Shown piece by piece: positions 20,825 to 31,409 of a stretch of 64,000 nucleotides of DNA. A program made the position numbers and the translations under genes. The notes under the pieces are model-generated. The model worked only from the letters and a program-made list of their open reading frames with translations. It had not been told where the DNA came from and did not search any database. Position 1 is the stretch's first letter; each line of letters starts with the position of its first letter. Source of the stretch: Siphonodentalium dalli (taxonomy: Eukaryota; Mollusca; Scaphopoda; Gadilida; Siphonodentaliidae); contig CP136064.1 in the NCBI GenBank assembly GCA_032622095.1, positions 255,975,863 through 256,039,862 of the forward strand. The letters are read 5' to 3'.

Positions 20825-21195
20825 ACTAGCGGCATTCTTTACCTGGTAGCCAATTAGAGTACTACTGTAGGAGTTGAACAGACAAATATGTTCAACAAAC
20901 ATCAGATTTACTGAAACTCTCTTCCGAAAATCAACGATAATGAGTTAAGTATAAGCAATTTTGATTGGCTGTTGCAAAGCTATGCGTAACGTGATTGGAC
21001 AGCCACCTCTTACGCGTGGCGTAACACATATTTTGTTATTAACCCCGTGCCGTGTTAATATCGTGATTTATCAATCCGGCCACGCCACTCAATTACTTTA
21101 GGGTTCGCGAGAGAAAATTAATGACCATATAATAATACTATTTGCCATGCTGCACCCAATAAATAAATAGTAACAGGACAAATATACAGCATGAT
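20825..21195. other. Unassigned, CpG-bearing stretch
   Basis: Holds TATGTTCAACAAACATC (an F-like palindrome core) and two GATTGG/ATTGGC CCAAT-type strings near GCGTAACGTG and TTACGCGTGGCG. It may be part of a larger element that includes family G, but no ends are seen. Confidence 0.3.
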
Positions 21196-21426
21196 GTGAA
21201 GGTTCTCAGATTTGAAGAAAGCCAAAAATTCTCACAATTGTTAATTAGTTGCCACAATCTAGAGGTTGAGAAAGGTAGATATACCAAACCTACGAAAACT
21301 GCATTAGAGAAAAGCATATATAAGCAATGTCATTCAGGGGCAGTGGAGGATGAAGCCACTTCATGCTACACTGTACCTGATTCTCCCAAATGGGACAGAG
21401 TACAATATTATATATTTACACACTAA
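21196..21426 (+). pseudogene. Broken C-terminal cysteine/histidine domain of a LINE-type ORF2
   Basis: The frame from 21196 reads HNLEVEKGRYTKP, then KQCHSGAVEDE, resembling the conserved GRYT...C..C...EDE.HF..HC segment found after the reverse transcriptase in many invertebrate non-LTR retrotransposon ORF2 proteins (recalled from family knowledge, not searched). After VEDE the expected HF..HC appears one frame over: CACTTCATGCTACACTGT at 21357-21374 reads HFMLHC, then ACC and a stop. A single-base deletion near 21356 therefore breaks the frame. The first expected Cys is Tyr (TAT) in KSIYKQC. No reverse transcriptase or endonuclease domain is nearby, so this is a dead 3' fragment, consistent with 5'-truncated LINE insertion. 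The LINE clade cannot be told. Confidence 0.55.
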
Positions 21427-21759
21427 GTGTTGTCATCACTAAATCCAGCATTCTGATTGGTCGGCACCCACGTGGCTAGTTGCAGTTATTTCTCGGTGAA
21501 TGCGCATTGCCTCATAACACCAAGCTAATAACACCATCGATACGTCATTAGGTTTGGAAAGACGAACGCGTAATGCTTTGGGCGCATTTTGAATCGCGCA
21601 GGATTGACTTAATACATCATCAGGTTTCAAAATGAAGAGAAATTGTTCCTATAAACTTTTGCCAAGGGTGCTATTGGGTATTTTGGGCTGATCTTGTCAC
21701 GATACACTTTTCGATTTAAATATATTTACAAAAGTGGCTTTTTCGCTAAATGTATATAA
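21427..21759. other. Unassigned, CpG-bearing sequence before the long-TIR element
   Basis: Contains GATTGGTCGGCACCCACGTGG (inverted CCAAT plus an E-box) and GACGAACGCGTAATGC. No repeat family or exon recognised. Confidence 0.3.
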
Positions 21760-21840
21760 ATATAAGGATTAACTGTCATGTGGACTATTTTTATGGAGAT
21801 GTAACGGTGAGGTAAGGGAGCATGTCAAAACCTCTTTCGC

Positions 21841-22110
21841 ATATGCGAAAATATTGTCGATAATGTCGAAAAAGTTTTGACGTAATTGACGTAAATGTGC
21901 AAAAACGAAATGTCGGAAATGACGAAAAATAATGCGATAACGTCGAAAGCGACTGGCCATAAAAGTGCGATAACGTCGAAACCACAACAGACCAAAATTT
22001 CCGTAAAATGTCGAAACTTTCGACAACGCGAAAGTCGCGACGTCGAAACATTGATCGATATTCCCAAACGATGAAAAGTTAAAACATCCATACGATGTTG
22101 TCGCACTTCA
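21841..22110 (+). repeat. Left CGAAA/CGATA motif cluster
   Basis: Irregular repeats such as GTCGATAATGTCGAAAAAG, GCGATAACGTCGAAAGCG and GCGATAACGTCGAAACC. CpG is retained at high density in a window that is otherwise CpG-poor. ORFs on the minus strand here (Phe/Arg/His-rich) are shadows of the motif. Confidence 0.75.
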
Positions 22111-23850
22111 TAAATCCGCGCATTTATTTTTGCCTTCTGCGTAATCAGATGCCAGCTGAATTTTTATTGGCTGTCAGCCAAAGGCCATACAAACAACTCT
22201 ATGCGTTTAACACACAAGTACAATGACTTGACAGTTCGACTGTTTTGATAGCTATGAGTTCGCACAAGGCCTAATTAAACAATAGTCAACCCATTCCAAA
22301 TGTGTGAAGGGGTGACATTTAGCAAAAGGCTATACAAACATATAGGTCTACTGACATATAATGACGTATATATATACCGGTCCTTCACAACTATGCGTGA
22401 ACTGTGCGACAGTTTTGTTGTTGCTGTGATGTCTTCTCAATTAGTGAACAATGGTTTAACTCGTTGGACAAAAACAACACATCTGATATATAAAATTCCA
22501 AAATAAAGCGACTTGATGTCATAATATCAGTTCGATCATGGCTAGAAACAGTGATGAAATCGAATAGATCTATCGGTAGCGGACATATACGCAGTTGGGA
22601 AAATATTGGACCAGCAGTTTACACAGGTCGACAGTACGAAGAAGTTAGGGTTTTCACAACCCCAGGTATCACACATCTAACAGAAAAAAGATGAAATCAC
22701 ACAGAAATTTGAAACCAGCTGCACCCACCCACAACGGGAGCGACAACGGTCCATCCACATGATCCAGCATTTGAAGCAATAGGCCCGATATAGAACAAGC
22801 CCTCATCACATTGTATCAACGCCAGACATATATAGAGCCATACCCCCTAAGTTCATTGTTTTATAATGGTATGATATCCATATTTTTATTATTCATTCAA
22901 TAAAGAATCGAGAAAAACATAACACTCAACTCCTCTGTCAGTCAATGCTACCCACAAACGAAACTAGGATTGGCCTGGGAAATTAGTGCTAAAAATAGCA
23001 CAACATAACATGATTGTGCAATTCGTGGAAATTCCAAACTATTATATAATATGTTTTGTATTGACTTAACTTTGTCGCATCTGATCGCTGATATATATTG
23101 AATAAAATGTGTAGATTTGAAATAAAAGTATAAATGTCGCCGACGAATTAATCATGATGACGCTGCGCTTCCGATATCTAACAATGATTTCATACATATA
23201 TTGCGAAAATTAAAGCATTGTTTACGACTGTCCGACGATGCCGTAAACACCCTGATTTGCGTCCACATTAAAATATGTGTCTGGTCTAGAAAGACAGATT
23301 GAAACTGTAGAAATTAACTCTACGTGGCATACAGAAAGTATACTATAAATCGGGGTTGTGGAATAATTTATTGTCGTCCACGGCTGTATTCTTTTATTCA
23401 TAATAGTTCGCACAATTAAATGGTGACGGTTTACCCAAAGTGAAGACAAGTTACATAATCACACACAAAAACGATTTTCGAAATCAAAATTTGCATTGTT
23501 TACGGTGGTACCACTCTGCAGTATTAATGCGACGGTGTAGCAATTATTGCTCGAGATTTAGGGGGACTTCAACCTGTACTGTAATATGTACTGTAAACCA
23601 GTGATGCAATATCACTGCTATAAACCCACGGATTTGCGGGCACCGTGTGATATAAAAACGTAGGAAATGATTGTGTTGGCCTATCCTATTATATAAATTG
23701 GGTCTGGGAATAATTTATTTGGGACTTTAAATAATCTTCTATTAATAATAGTTTATTATTAAACGAAGTTTGAATTGTCCGATATTAACCAAATCGGAGA
23801 TTTCAGTAGATCGGAGAAATTTACATTTATAAACTCCGATCAAATCGGAA
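22111..23850. other. Interior of the long-TIR element, unassigned
   Basis: Unique-looking sequence. ORFs of 60-75 residues (22300-22506, 23222-23449 reverse) have no domain that I recognise. 23760-23890 has repeated TCGGAGA and ACTCCGAT strings on opposite strands. Confidence 0.4.
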
Positions 23851-23904
23851 ATGTTTTCATATCGGCGAATACTCCGATTAAATCAATGGAATTCTTATGA
23901 TAAA

Positions 23905-24112
23905 AACTCCAATCTGAGAAATTTCAGCATGGACACCGACATCTTCCCGTTCGCGACACATCAGTATAAAACTGCGACTATGGAGTATTTATTGAACACA
24001 AACTGTCACTCCGATCTGAGAAATTTCAGCATGGACATCGACATCTTCCCGTTCGCGACACATCAGTATAAAACTGCGACTATGGAGTATTTATTGAACA
24101 CAAACTGTCCTG
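23905..24112 (+). repeat. 102-bp in-frame tandem duplication
   Basis: CTGAGAAATTTCAGCATGGA recurs 102 bp apart (about 23912 and 24014), giving two near-identical 34-codon repeats in the open frame 23851-24165 (NFSMDTDIFPFATHQYKTAT and its copy). The units differ at few bases. Being a multiple of three, the frame is kept, but no known domain is recognised and coding status is unproven. Confidence 0.7.
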
Positions 24113-24149
24113 CCAATCATATCGACACAACAGCAATATTGACGGATTT

Positions 24150-24400
24150 AATGCTGCGATCTTGACGAAAACAAACACTGCGAAAATATGTCGAAACAGA
24201 ACAGCGAACATTTGAGCAAAACTGCGATAATTGCGAAAACATCGAACCAAGACAGCGAAAATGACGAAAAATTGACGAAAACGTACAATGTTACGGCGTG
24301 CGATAATGACGAAAAAACTCCGATAATGTAGAAAAAACGACGTCAATGACGCCACATTTTTCGCACTTTTTTCGCATTTCTTTCGCATATGCGAAAGAGG
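24150..24400 (+). repeat. Right CGAAA/CGATA motif cluster
   Basis: GACGAAAACAAACACTGCG, GCGAAAATGACGAAAAATTG and TGCGATAATGACGAAAAAAC: the same motif vocabulary and strand as the left cluster, at similar density, up to the right TIR. Confidence 0.75.
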
Positions 24401-24415
24401 TTTTGACATGCTCCC

Positions 24416-24471
24416 TAAGTGGACATAACTTGTATGTAAAACCCTTCGGGTTTTACACAAGTTATGTCCAC
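24416..24471. repeat. 56-bp perfect hairpin inserted in the right TIR
   Basis: GTGGACATAACTTGTATG and TAAAACCC face GGGTTTTACA and CAAGTTATGTCCAC. Compared with the left TIR (GGTAAGGGAGC), the right one has this block between GCTCCC and TTACC, so the left TIR serves as the empty site. TAA and TTA at the edges hint at a 3-bp duplication or palindromic end. Confidence 0.88.
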
Positions 24472-24644
24472 TTACCTCACCGTTACATCTCCATAAAAAC
24501 AGTCCACATGACAGTTAATCCTTATATGACATCCAAAGGCAACACAATATTAGATTCAATGATAAGATTATCTTCAACCATTTATTTAATTTAAGGGAAG
24601 AGCTGTCTATAATTATATGGAGAATAGACAGCTTCATTAAACAA

Positions 24645-24780
24645 GCTCTTTGTATTTTTGTGTGTGTGTCTGTTGTCTGCTTTAATTACCTGACTGAACA
24701 CCCCTCCAAATTAATAATAGGTTGTTCCAATGTATATTTTATAACTGAATAGGAGAATCATGTAGTATAGAAGGGGTTAA
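24645..24780 (+). mobile_element. Family F right part (F5)
   Basis: TCTGTTGTCTGCTTTAATTA, GAACACCCCTCCAAA, TATTTTATAACTGAATAGGA and GTAGTATAGAAGGGGTTAA (TTAA 24777-24780). The left half is not present. Confidence 0.75.
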
Positions 24781-24819
24781 GTGTGAAGAGTAGGCTACCT
24801 TAGTTCCCATAGATGTAGG

Positions 24820-25285
24820 GATGGGTGAAAAGAAGGCAAATGATTGGGGGAAGATGAACTACACAATAGAGAAATCATGTTGTTGCAGTCTCCTTTTTAA
24901 ATATGAAGGTTGCAAAATACCCATTAAAAATGAATATGCATCAATTCAAGCATCTTTACCCTTATATTTAATATATTTCAAAGATATGCATGATAAAATC
25001 TTAATACTTGGTGTCAGAGTCAAATTTCATGCATCCGTGACCAATCTGATCTTAAATCTGCATCAAACTTGATCCGTAGCCGCACATATTCTTAACGATG
25101 CGTCATCTCAAATATTTTTCTTTGTGTCCGATTGTGTTGTTCACACGACTCGTTCATTCCTCCACCTGCGGCTAACCAGAATGAGGGGACATTGACTAAA
25201 GAGCTGCCTATTTTTTTCAGAATGCCATATTCTAGAGTATTGGCTTTTGACATTGGGGTGAGGGCATTGCACTAATGTCATTGCC
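24820..25285 (+). repeat. Local duplication, unit 1 (pairs with 25580-25925)
   Basis: TTCTTAACGATGCGTCATCT, TTCTTTGTGTCCGAT, GACTCGTT, CCAGAATGAGGG, TATTGGCTTTTGACATTGGG and GAGGGCATTGCACTAATGTC recur in the second unit. The upstream part (TTTACCCTTATATTTAATAT) is also shared. Confidence 0.85.
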
Positions 25286-25579
25286 AGTTATTCAATTTTG
25301 TTTTCACTAAAAGTAAGAAAATATTTAACTTTTGGTTTAAAAAAAAAAGAAGAAAACATTTAAGACTTCTTTAATACACTGGTTGGAAAATCAAATTTAG
25401 AACAATTTCAATCTATTTTTGATATGAAATATCTAACTGATGTGCCAAGCATGAGCATCCAACTGTTGAAAATTTTGACCGAAGTTGTTGGGGGGGGGGG
25501 GGTTGGTGGGTGAGGTAACCTGTCGCCTGTTCCTGATCATCAAATTTGGGTTTTACTCTCCACCAATGAAGAGAGGGGT

Positions 25580-25925
25580 GGTGGAGTATGGAAGGTAGGG
25601 ATGGGGGTGAAGTTGTAATTAAAAAATTTGCAAAAACACCCATTGAAATTGTTATGCAAATGGCAAAAGTGAAAGAATCTTTACCCTTATTTAAATATAT
25701 TTCGTTGATCCTTCACAACAGAAATTCTTAATGATGCGTCATCTCATATTATTTTCTTTGTGTTCGATGGTTTGTTCACATGACTCGTTACTCCACCTGC
25801 GTGTTACCAGAATGAGGGAACATTGACTCAAGGGCTCCCATTATTTCAGAGTGCCATATCCTATAAGTATTGGCTTTTGACATCGGGGTGAGGGCATTGC
25901 ACTAATGTCGTGGCACTTGTAGGGG
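25580..25925 (+). repeat. Local duplication, unit 2 (pairs with 24820-25285)
   Basis: Same block order with indels. A G run of 12 (25490-25502) lies just upstream between the two units. Confidence 0.85.
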
Positions 25926-26244
25926 AAATGTTCAATAATTGTAGATGAGAAGGCTTCTAAGTGTCGGTAATTGGGGGCTGTGTTAGGATTCTTCCAAGCC
26001 TTTCATTATTATATTGTTCTCTTCCTGGCCCTTAGGAATTAATAACCCTCGCCTTTCTGCTGTAATAATATTAAAACCACAATAATTAACACTTAAACAC
26101 ACGTCATATAAGTTTCGTACTACTGTGAATGCAGGTACCAGTCTATAGGGCGAATTGGGAGATATCTTTTCCCAAAAATGTGCAACTTCTCAATATTTTT
26201 GTCCCAGGGAGAAGTGACTTCTCTCTCATATACCAGTATGCATA
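25926..26244. other. No feature seen
   Basis: Unassigned sequence. Confidence 0.3.
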
Positions 26245-26471
26245 CAGTAGTGTCCTAAATAATCAACCCCTGAACCACAGCAGAATTATGGGAAATTTTT
26301 CAGAATTTAGTTGGAAATATGGCTTGCTGCCATTCATCGGCGAAATCTCTCGGTGAGAACTTTCATCGGAAATCTCTAGGTGAGAGCTTTCCGATGAATG
26401 GCAACAATTAAGCCATATTTCTGCCATTAATTCTGCTGTGGTTAAAGGGTCATATACTTAGGGCATTACTA
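26245..26471. mobile_element. Family A palindrome (A11)
   Basis: TA at 26243-26244. Ends are CAGTAGTGTCC and GGGCATTACTA. The centre has extra CGGTGAGAAC and GGTGAGAGC units, and part of the right arm (after AAGCCATATTTC) is deleted. Confidence 0.85.
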
Positions 26472-26533
26472 TATATCCCAACAGTATATTTAATGGTGTA
26501 TTTACTCATGGTTTTTGTAATTTGGCTCTTGTA

Positions 26534-26626
26534 CAGCCCTTTTAATTCAGATTGTTTGGCTTCGGCAATCTGCTACGGCAACCCTTTATCGTGGCCCGGC
26601 ATTGCCGAAGCCAATTATGAGGGCTG
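26534..26626 (+). repeat. Family H inverted-repeat element, copy 2
   Basis: CAGCCCTTTTAATTCAG to GCCAATTATGAGGGCTG, with GGCTTCGGCAATC and ATTGCCGAAGCC as inverted inner arms. Related to 5609-5733 in the other orientation. Confidence 0.65.
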
Positions 26627-26729
26627 TCTTGTATTGCATATCTATCCACATTATATCCATGAAAAGTTTACCTTTAGGAAATGAGTTTTTGAAGTTATGA
26701 CACGGTAACATAATATTACCCTAAAACTA

Positions 26730-26942
26730 CAGTAATGCCCTAAATAATCGACTCTTTAACCACAGAAGAATTATGGGTAACTTTTCAGGATTTAATCGGA
26801 AATATGGCTTGTTGCCATTCATCGGAAAGCTCTCACTGAGAGCTTTCCGATGAATGGCAACAAGCCATATTTCCGACTAATTCCTGAAAAGTTACCCATA
26901 ATTCTGCTATGGTTAAAGAGTCGATTACTTAGAGCATTAATG
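26730..26942. mobile_element. Family A palindrome, full (A12)
   Basis: 213 bp with TA on both sides (26728-26729, 26943-26944). Both arms carry the private variant GACTCTTTAACC where most copies have GACTCCTTAACC. Confidence 0.92.
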
Positions 26943-27060
26943 TATGTCTTCCACACGCCAACCTTAAAACAACGTAAATATCATTCTGCCTACCAAATAG
27001 TTAACCCTTCCATGACTGTGTTCATACAGTATGAGCTTCAAAGATAAGTTGAACATGTTT

Positions 27061-27303
27061 TTAACCCTTTCTATACTAATAATCATTGTCGAGTACCGGT
27101 AGTTACCCCATAGAAACTATTCAGATAATAAGTTCAACAAACGACCACATTTCCACCAAAAGAATTCAATAGGAATCCTTCTGATCTTCTATTATATGTT
27201 GTCAGATTTTATTTCCTGAACATCCCTCAAAATGGACAGTGGACTGTTCCGATTATATGTTTATAACTGGATAGGAGAATCCATTTAGTATAGAAAGGGT
27301 TAA
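27061..27303 (+). mobile_element. Family F TTAA element, full (F6)
   Basis: TTAACCCTTTCTATACTAAT to TTAGTATAGAAAGGGTTAA, 243 bp; the best complete F copy. Interior order: TCATTGTCGAG, ATAATAAGTTCAACAAACGA, CTTCTGATCTTC, CTGAACATCCCTC, GGACTGTTCC, GGAGAATCCAT. TTAA ends with a 15-bp TIR suggest piggyBac-type movement. Confidence 0.9.
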
Positions 27304-27369
27304 TGGTTTGCATCATGTTTTATTTTCTACTTCTCCATACTAAACTATTTTATCACATCAAGAGTGTGG

Positions 27370-27796
27370 CAAGTCTGGAAATAGTGTGTCTGTCATTTGC
27401 AGAATTAGGTCCCCAGAGGGTGAATTTAGTGATGCTACCCTGCACAGCATGCTAGCGTTACCAAATTCACCCTCTGGGGACCTCATTCTGCTTTGGCCTC
27501 AACTGCTACGGGAGACATAGACTCAGATTGAAGTACTCCAGTTGAAGTTGGTGATGTTCACCCACTAGTCGCCTTGATTATGCATTTTATCTTCTGCAAA
27601 TTAGGTGATATAGAAACTGAACAGAAGGGAAAAAGTATGGTAACTAAAAACAATGTTAATTTGAGACTATAGATACTATAGAGAAGTTCATGCCTTAGCA
27701 GAATGAGGTCCCCCCAGAGGGTGAATTCCACTGTGCGGGATAGCGTCACTAAATTCACCCTCAGCGGACCTCATTCTGCAAATAACAGACAAACTA
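27370..27796 (+). mobile_element. Family D element (D5)
   Basis: CAAGTCTGGAAATAGTGTGTC at the left, with a full terminal hairpin and core. The right hairpin is internally deleted (GGTGAATTCCACTGTGCGGG), and the end stops at AACAGACAAACTAG. Confidence 0.85.
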
Positions 27797-28540
27797 GCAT
27801 TAGATTGTGGCATATCTTATCAGGTAATATCTTAATTTCACCAGATCCCTCATTTTATTCTATTTTATTTCCCTTATTGAATGAATTTATTTCAGAAGTG
27901 GATTTAAATTTAAACAGAATTATGATAATCCTCGATTTATAGTCCAAATATCTTGAAACCCCGTGATGTCATAAATTTATCAGACCCAGGTGTTTGTCTT
28001 GACTTATGCCATTTGTGATTATAACTAAAAACATGGCATAGCTCTGAGATAGGGATTCTTAACATAGTATCAAAAGTGGAGTAAATCACAGGCAGCTATC
28101 TCGGAACTTACCAGGGAGAGATACCAGAATGATGGGGTGATAAAACCCCACTGTGTACTCTGGTAGAAAATAAATTTGATTGTATTTGAAGTAGATGTTA
28201 AATAGAATGTTTCAAATCTGAAATTGTGTTGCATTATCATGCAGATAGTGTTTTGTGAATAAAACATGATTCCCACACGGGTTATTGGTGGAGATAAAAG
28301 GCGTGGGTAATCATGGGTAATGGCCCTTGTTTGCCACTAATAGCTATTAACTGATATTCATGAATGGTCCGGTATCATCATGCTGGTAACCCCCCACTGA
28401 TGAACGTGGTGCTCCAATTACCTACATCCTAGGATTCCAACCATGGAATTCATTATATTAACACCTTTAGTACTGTATGGAATCTCCCATTCAATTCTAT
28501 TTTATACATTGGAATAGTCAATTGTTCAAGAATAAGGATG
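27797..28540. other. No feature seen
   Basis: Unassigned AT-rich sequence. Confidence 0.3.
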
Positions 28541-29070
28541 TTAACCATTTCATGACTGAAACTGTGCTGGTGCAGCATTAAAGATCCTGTGCAAGTGCAT
28601 TCTCTTATATATGTGGTCTCCCTATCTCTTATATTCGGTCTCTCAGGGAGATGTATATATAAGAGAATGCACTGGCTTAATAATTACAAGGTTAACGTAA
28701 ATAATGTATTCTGTTATATACAGTAATGCCCTAAGTAATCGACTCCTTAACCACAGCAGAATTATGGGTAACTTTTCAGAATTTAGTCGGAATTATGGCT
28801 TGTTGCCATTCATCGGAAAGCTCTCAGTGAGAGCTTTCCGATGAATGGCAACAAACCATATTTCCAACTAAATCCTGAAAAGTTACCACAGAGCTTTCTG
28901 ATGAATGGCAACAAGCCATATTTCTGACTAAATCCTGAAAAGTTACCCATAATTCTGCTGTGGTTAAGGAGTCGATTACTTAGGGCATTACTGTATGCGA
29001 GACTCCTTATGGGAAACTCACATATATCAGAAAATATATAAGACAATGCACTGGCACAGGATCTTTAATG
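28541..29070 (-). mobile_element. Family E element (E6) split by family A
   Basis: TTAACCATTTCATGACTG, GGTGCAGCATTAAAGATCC, a first hairpin with an odd duplicated tip (TCTCTTATATTCGGTCTC), GGTTAACGTAAATAATG, then the second hairpin cut by A13 at its TATATA. After A13 the hairpin resumes (TATGCGAGACTCC) to GGCACAGGATCTTTAATG. The right TTAA is lost before a G run (about 29075-29094). Confidence 0.82.
28721..28993. mobile_element. Family A three-arm copy (A13) inside E6
   Basis: TA at 28719-28720 and 28994-28995. The copy is 273 bp: one left arm and two right-arm segments, the first broken off after AAAAGTTACC and followed by a second ACAGAGCTTTCTGATG arm. The host hairpin across the site reads TTATA-TA-TGCGAG, confirming a TA target duplication. 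Confidence 0.92.
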
Positions 29071-30550
29071 TTCGGGAGTGGGGGGGGGGGGGGGGAACCT
29101 ATACTTGCTACACTACAGGTTGCATCTGTTCTCATCTCAAGCTTTCTGGATCAGTTATCATATTTATTTGGCAGTGCACCTCTTTACATATGGATATCAA
29201 AGATCATTATAACACCACACCCTATACACATACTCCTGATAAGGTATGGCATTTTATCAGCCACGTGAATAGGGCTGCATATTTATCCTATCTCAAACTA
29301 GTTCAGCCTGTCAGAGTAACACTCAGATATCAAACGATTATGAGATAATTTTGTTATGTCTGTATCAACTTCTGTCAACATTCATATCATGTTGAATGCT
29401 TTCTGTTGTCCTGTCTTCTGTATTTGTTATATTATTAACATATGATTATACATTGTACTTGAGAAGGGGGGGGGGCTGACCCAGTTGACTGATTGTGAAT
29501 TGAAACTTCCGTAAACAACCATACACCCACAACCCTTGGAATAGCCTAGGTAAAAGCAGAGGCAAAATAAGTTTGCCTGGGCAATAAAATTGAGACCCAG
29601 ACATTTTGCGAATACATTTGAATTCAAACCAATTTAAGGAATATACAGTCATCTAGACCACAAATGTTTATTGCAATATTTAGCTTGCCTTCGTTGTTTG
29701 TGATGTATATAACCCCATGCCATTTCTTTTTCTATGATGTCTTAGTTATGAAACATTCAGACCCGAGCTACAAATGTTATTAGCAAATAAATTGCATTTA
29801 TTGTGAAATGGAAGGCGCATTTTAACATTTATCTCTTTGATGTGTGGCCACATTAGCATAGTATTTGAATCATCAGCCCTATTTGTGTTTCTAGTATGCA
29901 GGATCAATAACTTTTTTATGGTACTGTGGTATAAATTAGATATTAACGTTCTGCTTGCCGTTCACTGGGGAGGTGAAATGTTTCCGGATATTGATACAAG
30001 GATAACAAGATATTAGAACACTATATAGACTGTGCTGCCATCTCATCAATATGAGTGAGGAATTCTCAAGACATTTATGCAAGATACGAGAACGCGGCAG
30101 GCATGTGGGGATATTGCTAGGGGGTGAGAAATTCTGGACCAATTTTGTTCAACAGTTTTATCCCTGAAACAACAGTTGGAAATTTCTGCCTGGAGATTTC
30201 TAATTTCAGACAGAAAATCTAAACCAAGTGTTTTGAGGGGGTGTGGTATAATAAATTGTGTTTACTGAATTTGGCACTTGATCTAGATCTTCTAGTGATG
30301 TGCCAATTCTGACAATAGTGTTGGGTGCTCAGCATCTCAAAATCGACAGGTCTGTAAACCATGGTCCAAAGTTCCATTTAGCTTCTTAGAGACAATTTAA
30401 TTACTTTCATCATTCTTTTCTCTCACTTTGACAAATCACTATATAATAAGCCTTTCCCCATGCATTTATCGGAGTCATTAAAGTTGCCATAGTTGGTTAC
30501 AGGTAGAGCGTTTATTTCATTAACAACTTGCATAATTTTGTTGAGTACAT
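29071..30550. other. Unassigned 1.5-kb stretch with G runs
   Basis: G runs near 29075 and 29466. Otherwise unique-looking. ORFs of 66-117 residues start in repeat sequence or lack domains. Confidence 0.35.
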
Positions 30551-30592
30551 ACTATTATGAACAAAAAGTGTGCTGGGTGTTTCTGCTTGAAT

Positions 30593-30710
30593 ATGGAGTC
30601 ACTCCTGGGTGATAAGTTGGAGTTGTGGGTGATCCTGCCCAATGCCACCCAGCGTCAGCACGTCCCTGATCTTTATGCAGTATATTGCAGAATGAGATTT
30701 AACAAACCTT
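30593..30710 (+). CDS. Weak candidate coding exon, unknown product
   Basis: From ATG at 30593 the frame reads MESLLGDKLELWVILPNATQ and on to DLYAVYCRM, with more even amino-acid use than neighbouring ORFs, inside the 89-residue ORF 30557-30826. There is no strong splice acceptor upstream and no recognisable domain. It may be chance or an old mobile-element fragment, and is listed only because it is among the few repeat-free coding-like stretches. Confidence 0.15.
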
Positions 30711-30851
30711 TTCTACATGTTAACTCTGCTAGAAGGATAATTGTATTCTGCTTGAAGAATCCACATACGTACATGTACCACTGTATGATGATACTCACTA
30801 GTGAATTCTACTACCAGTCTGAGTGAACTTTTGTTGGGAGTTTCCTACATA

Positions 30852-31064
30852 CAGTAATGCCCTAAGTAATCGACTCCTTAAACACAGCAGAATTATGGGT
30901 AACTTTTCAGGATTTAGTCAGAAATATGGCTTGTTGCCATTCATCGGAAAGCTCTCGGGGAGAGCTTTCCGATGAATGGCAACAAGCCATATTTCCTACT
31001 AAATCCTGAAAAGTTACCCATAATTCTGCTGTGTTTAAGGAGTTGATTGCTTGGAGCATTACTG
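30852..31064. mobile_element. Family A palindrome, full (A14)
   Basis: 213 bp with TA on both sides (30850-30851, 31065-31066). Both arms share the private variant TTAAACACAG in place of TTAACCACAG. Confidence 0.92.
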
Positions 31065-31409
31065 TATACTTACAGGGAGTTTTTTTGGTTGAAATATACA
31101 AACCATCTGACAAAAGCCATGAGGTGCCAGAAAATTCCAATCCAAGAGCACAGGGGTTGTAAATTGAATTTCTCGTGTGCCAAACAAAAATCCACTTCTG
31201 ATTTTCAGTCAATGAATTCTACTACAAGTCTGAATTAACTTTCCTTTAATCCGGCTAAATCAGTTAGTATTGATGTTTGATGGTGGGAGGCAGCTAATAA
31301 TACAAGCAATGATTTGACATTTAGCCTAAAATAGCACCACTTCATGGTAGGTACACAAGGTTTTTGTGAAGTAGTGTACTTACAGCCTTGGCAAGTGGCA
31401 CCACAGGTT

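Larger units (their letters stand above)
21760..24527. mobile_element. 2.77-kb long-TIR element rich in CGAAA/CGATA
   Basis: About 90 bp at the left (ATATAAGGATTAACTGTCAT, GGAGATGTAACGGTGAGGTA, AACCTCTTTCGCATATGCG) returns inverted at about 24376-24527. Just inside each TIR are several hundred bases dense in CGAAA, CGATA and GTCG motifs, in the same direction on both sides, so they are not part of the inverted repeat. The right TIR is split by a 56-bp palindrome. No transposase domain was recognised inside, and the target duplication is uncertain (AT-rich flanks). It could be non-autonomous or carry an unfamiliar protein in decay. Confidence 0.75.

Noticed and set aside
24080-24460. 126-residue reverse ORF rich in F, R, H and V
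   Set aside because: It is the reverse reading of the CGAAA motif cluster and the TIR.
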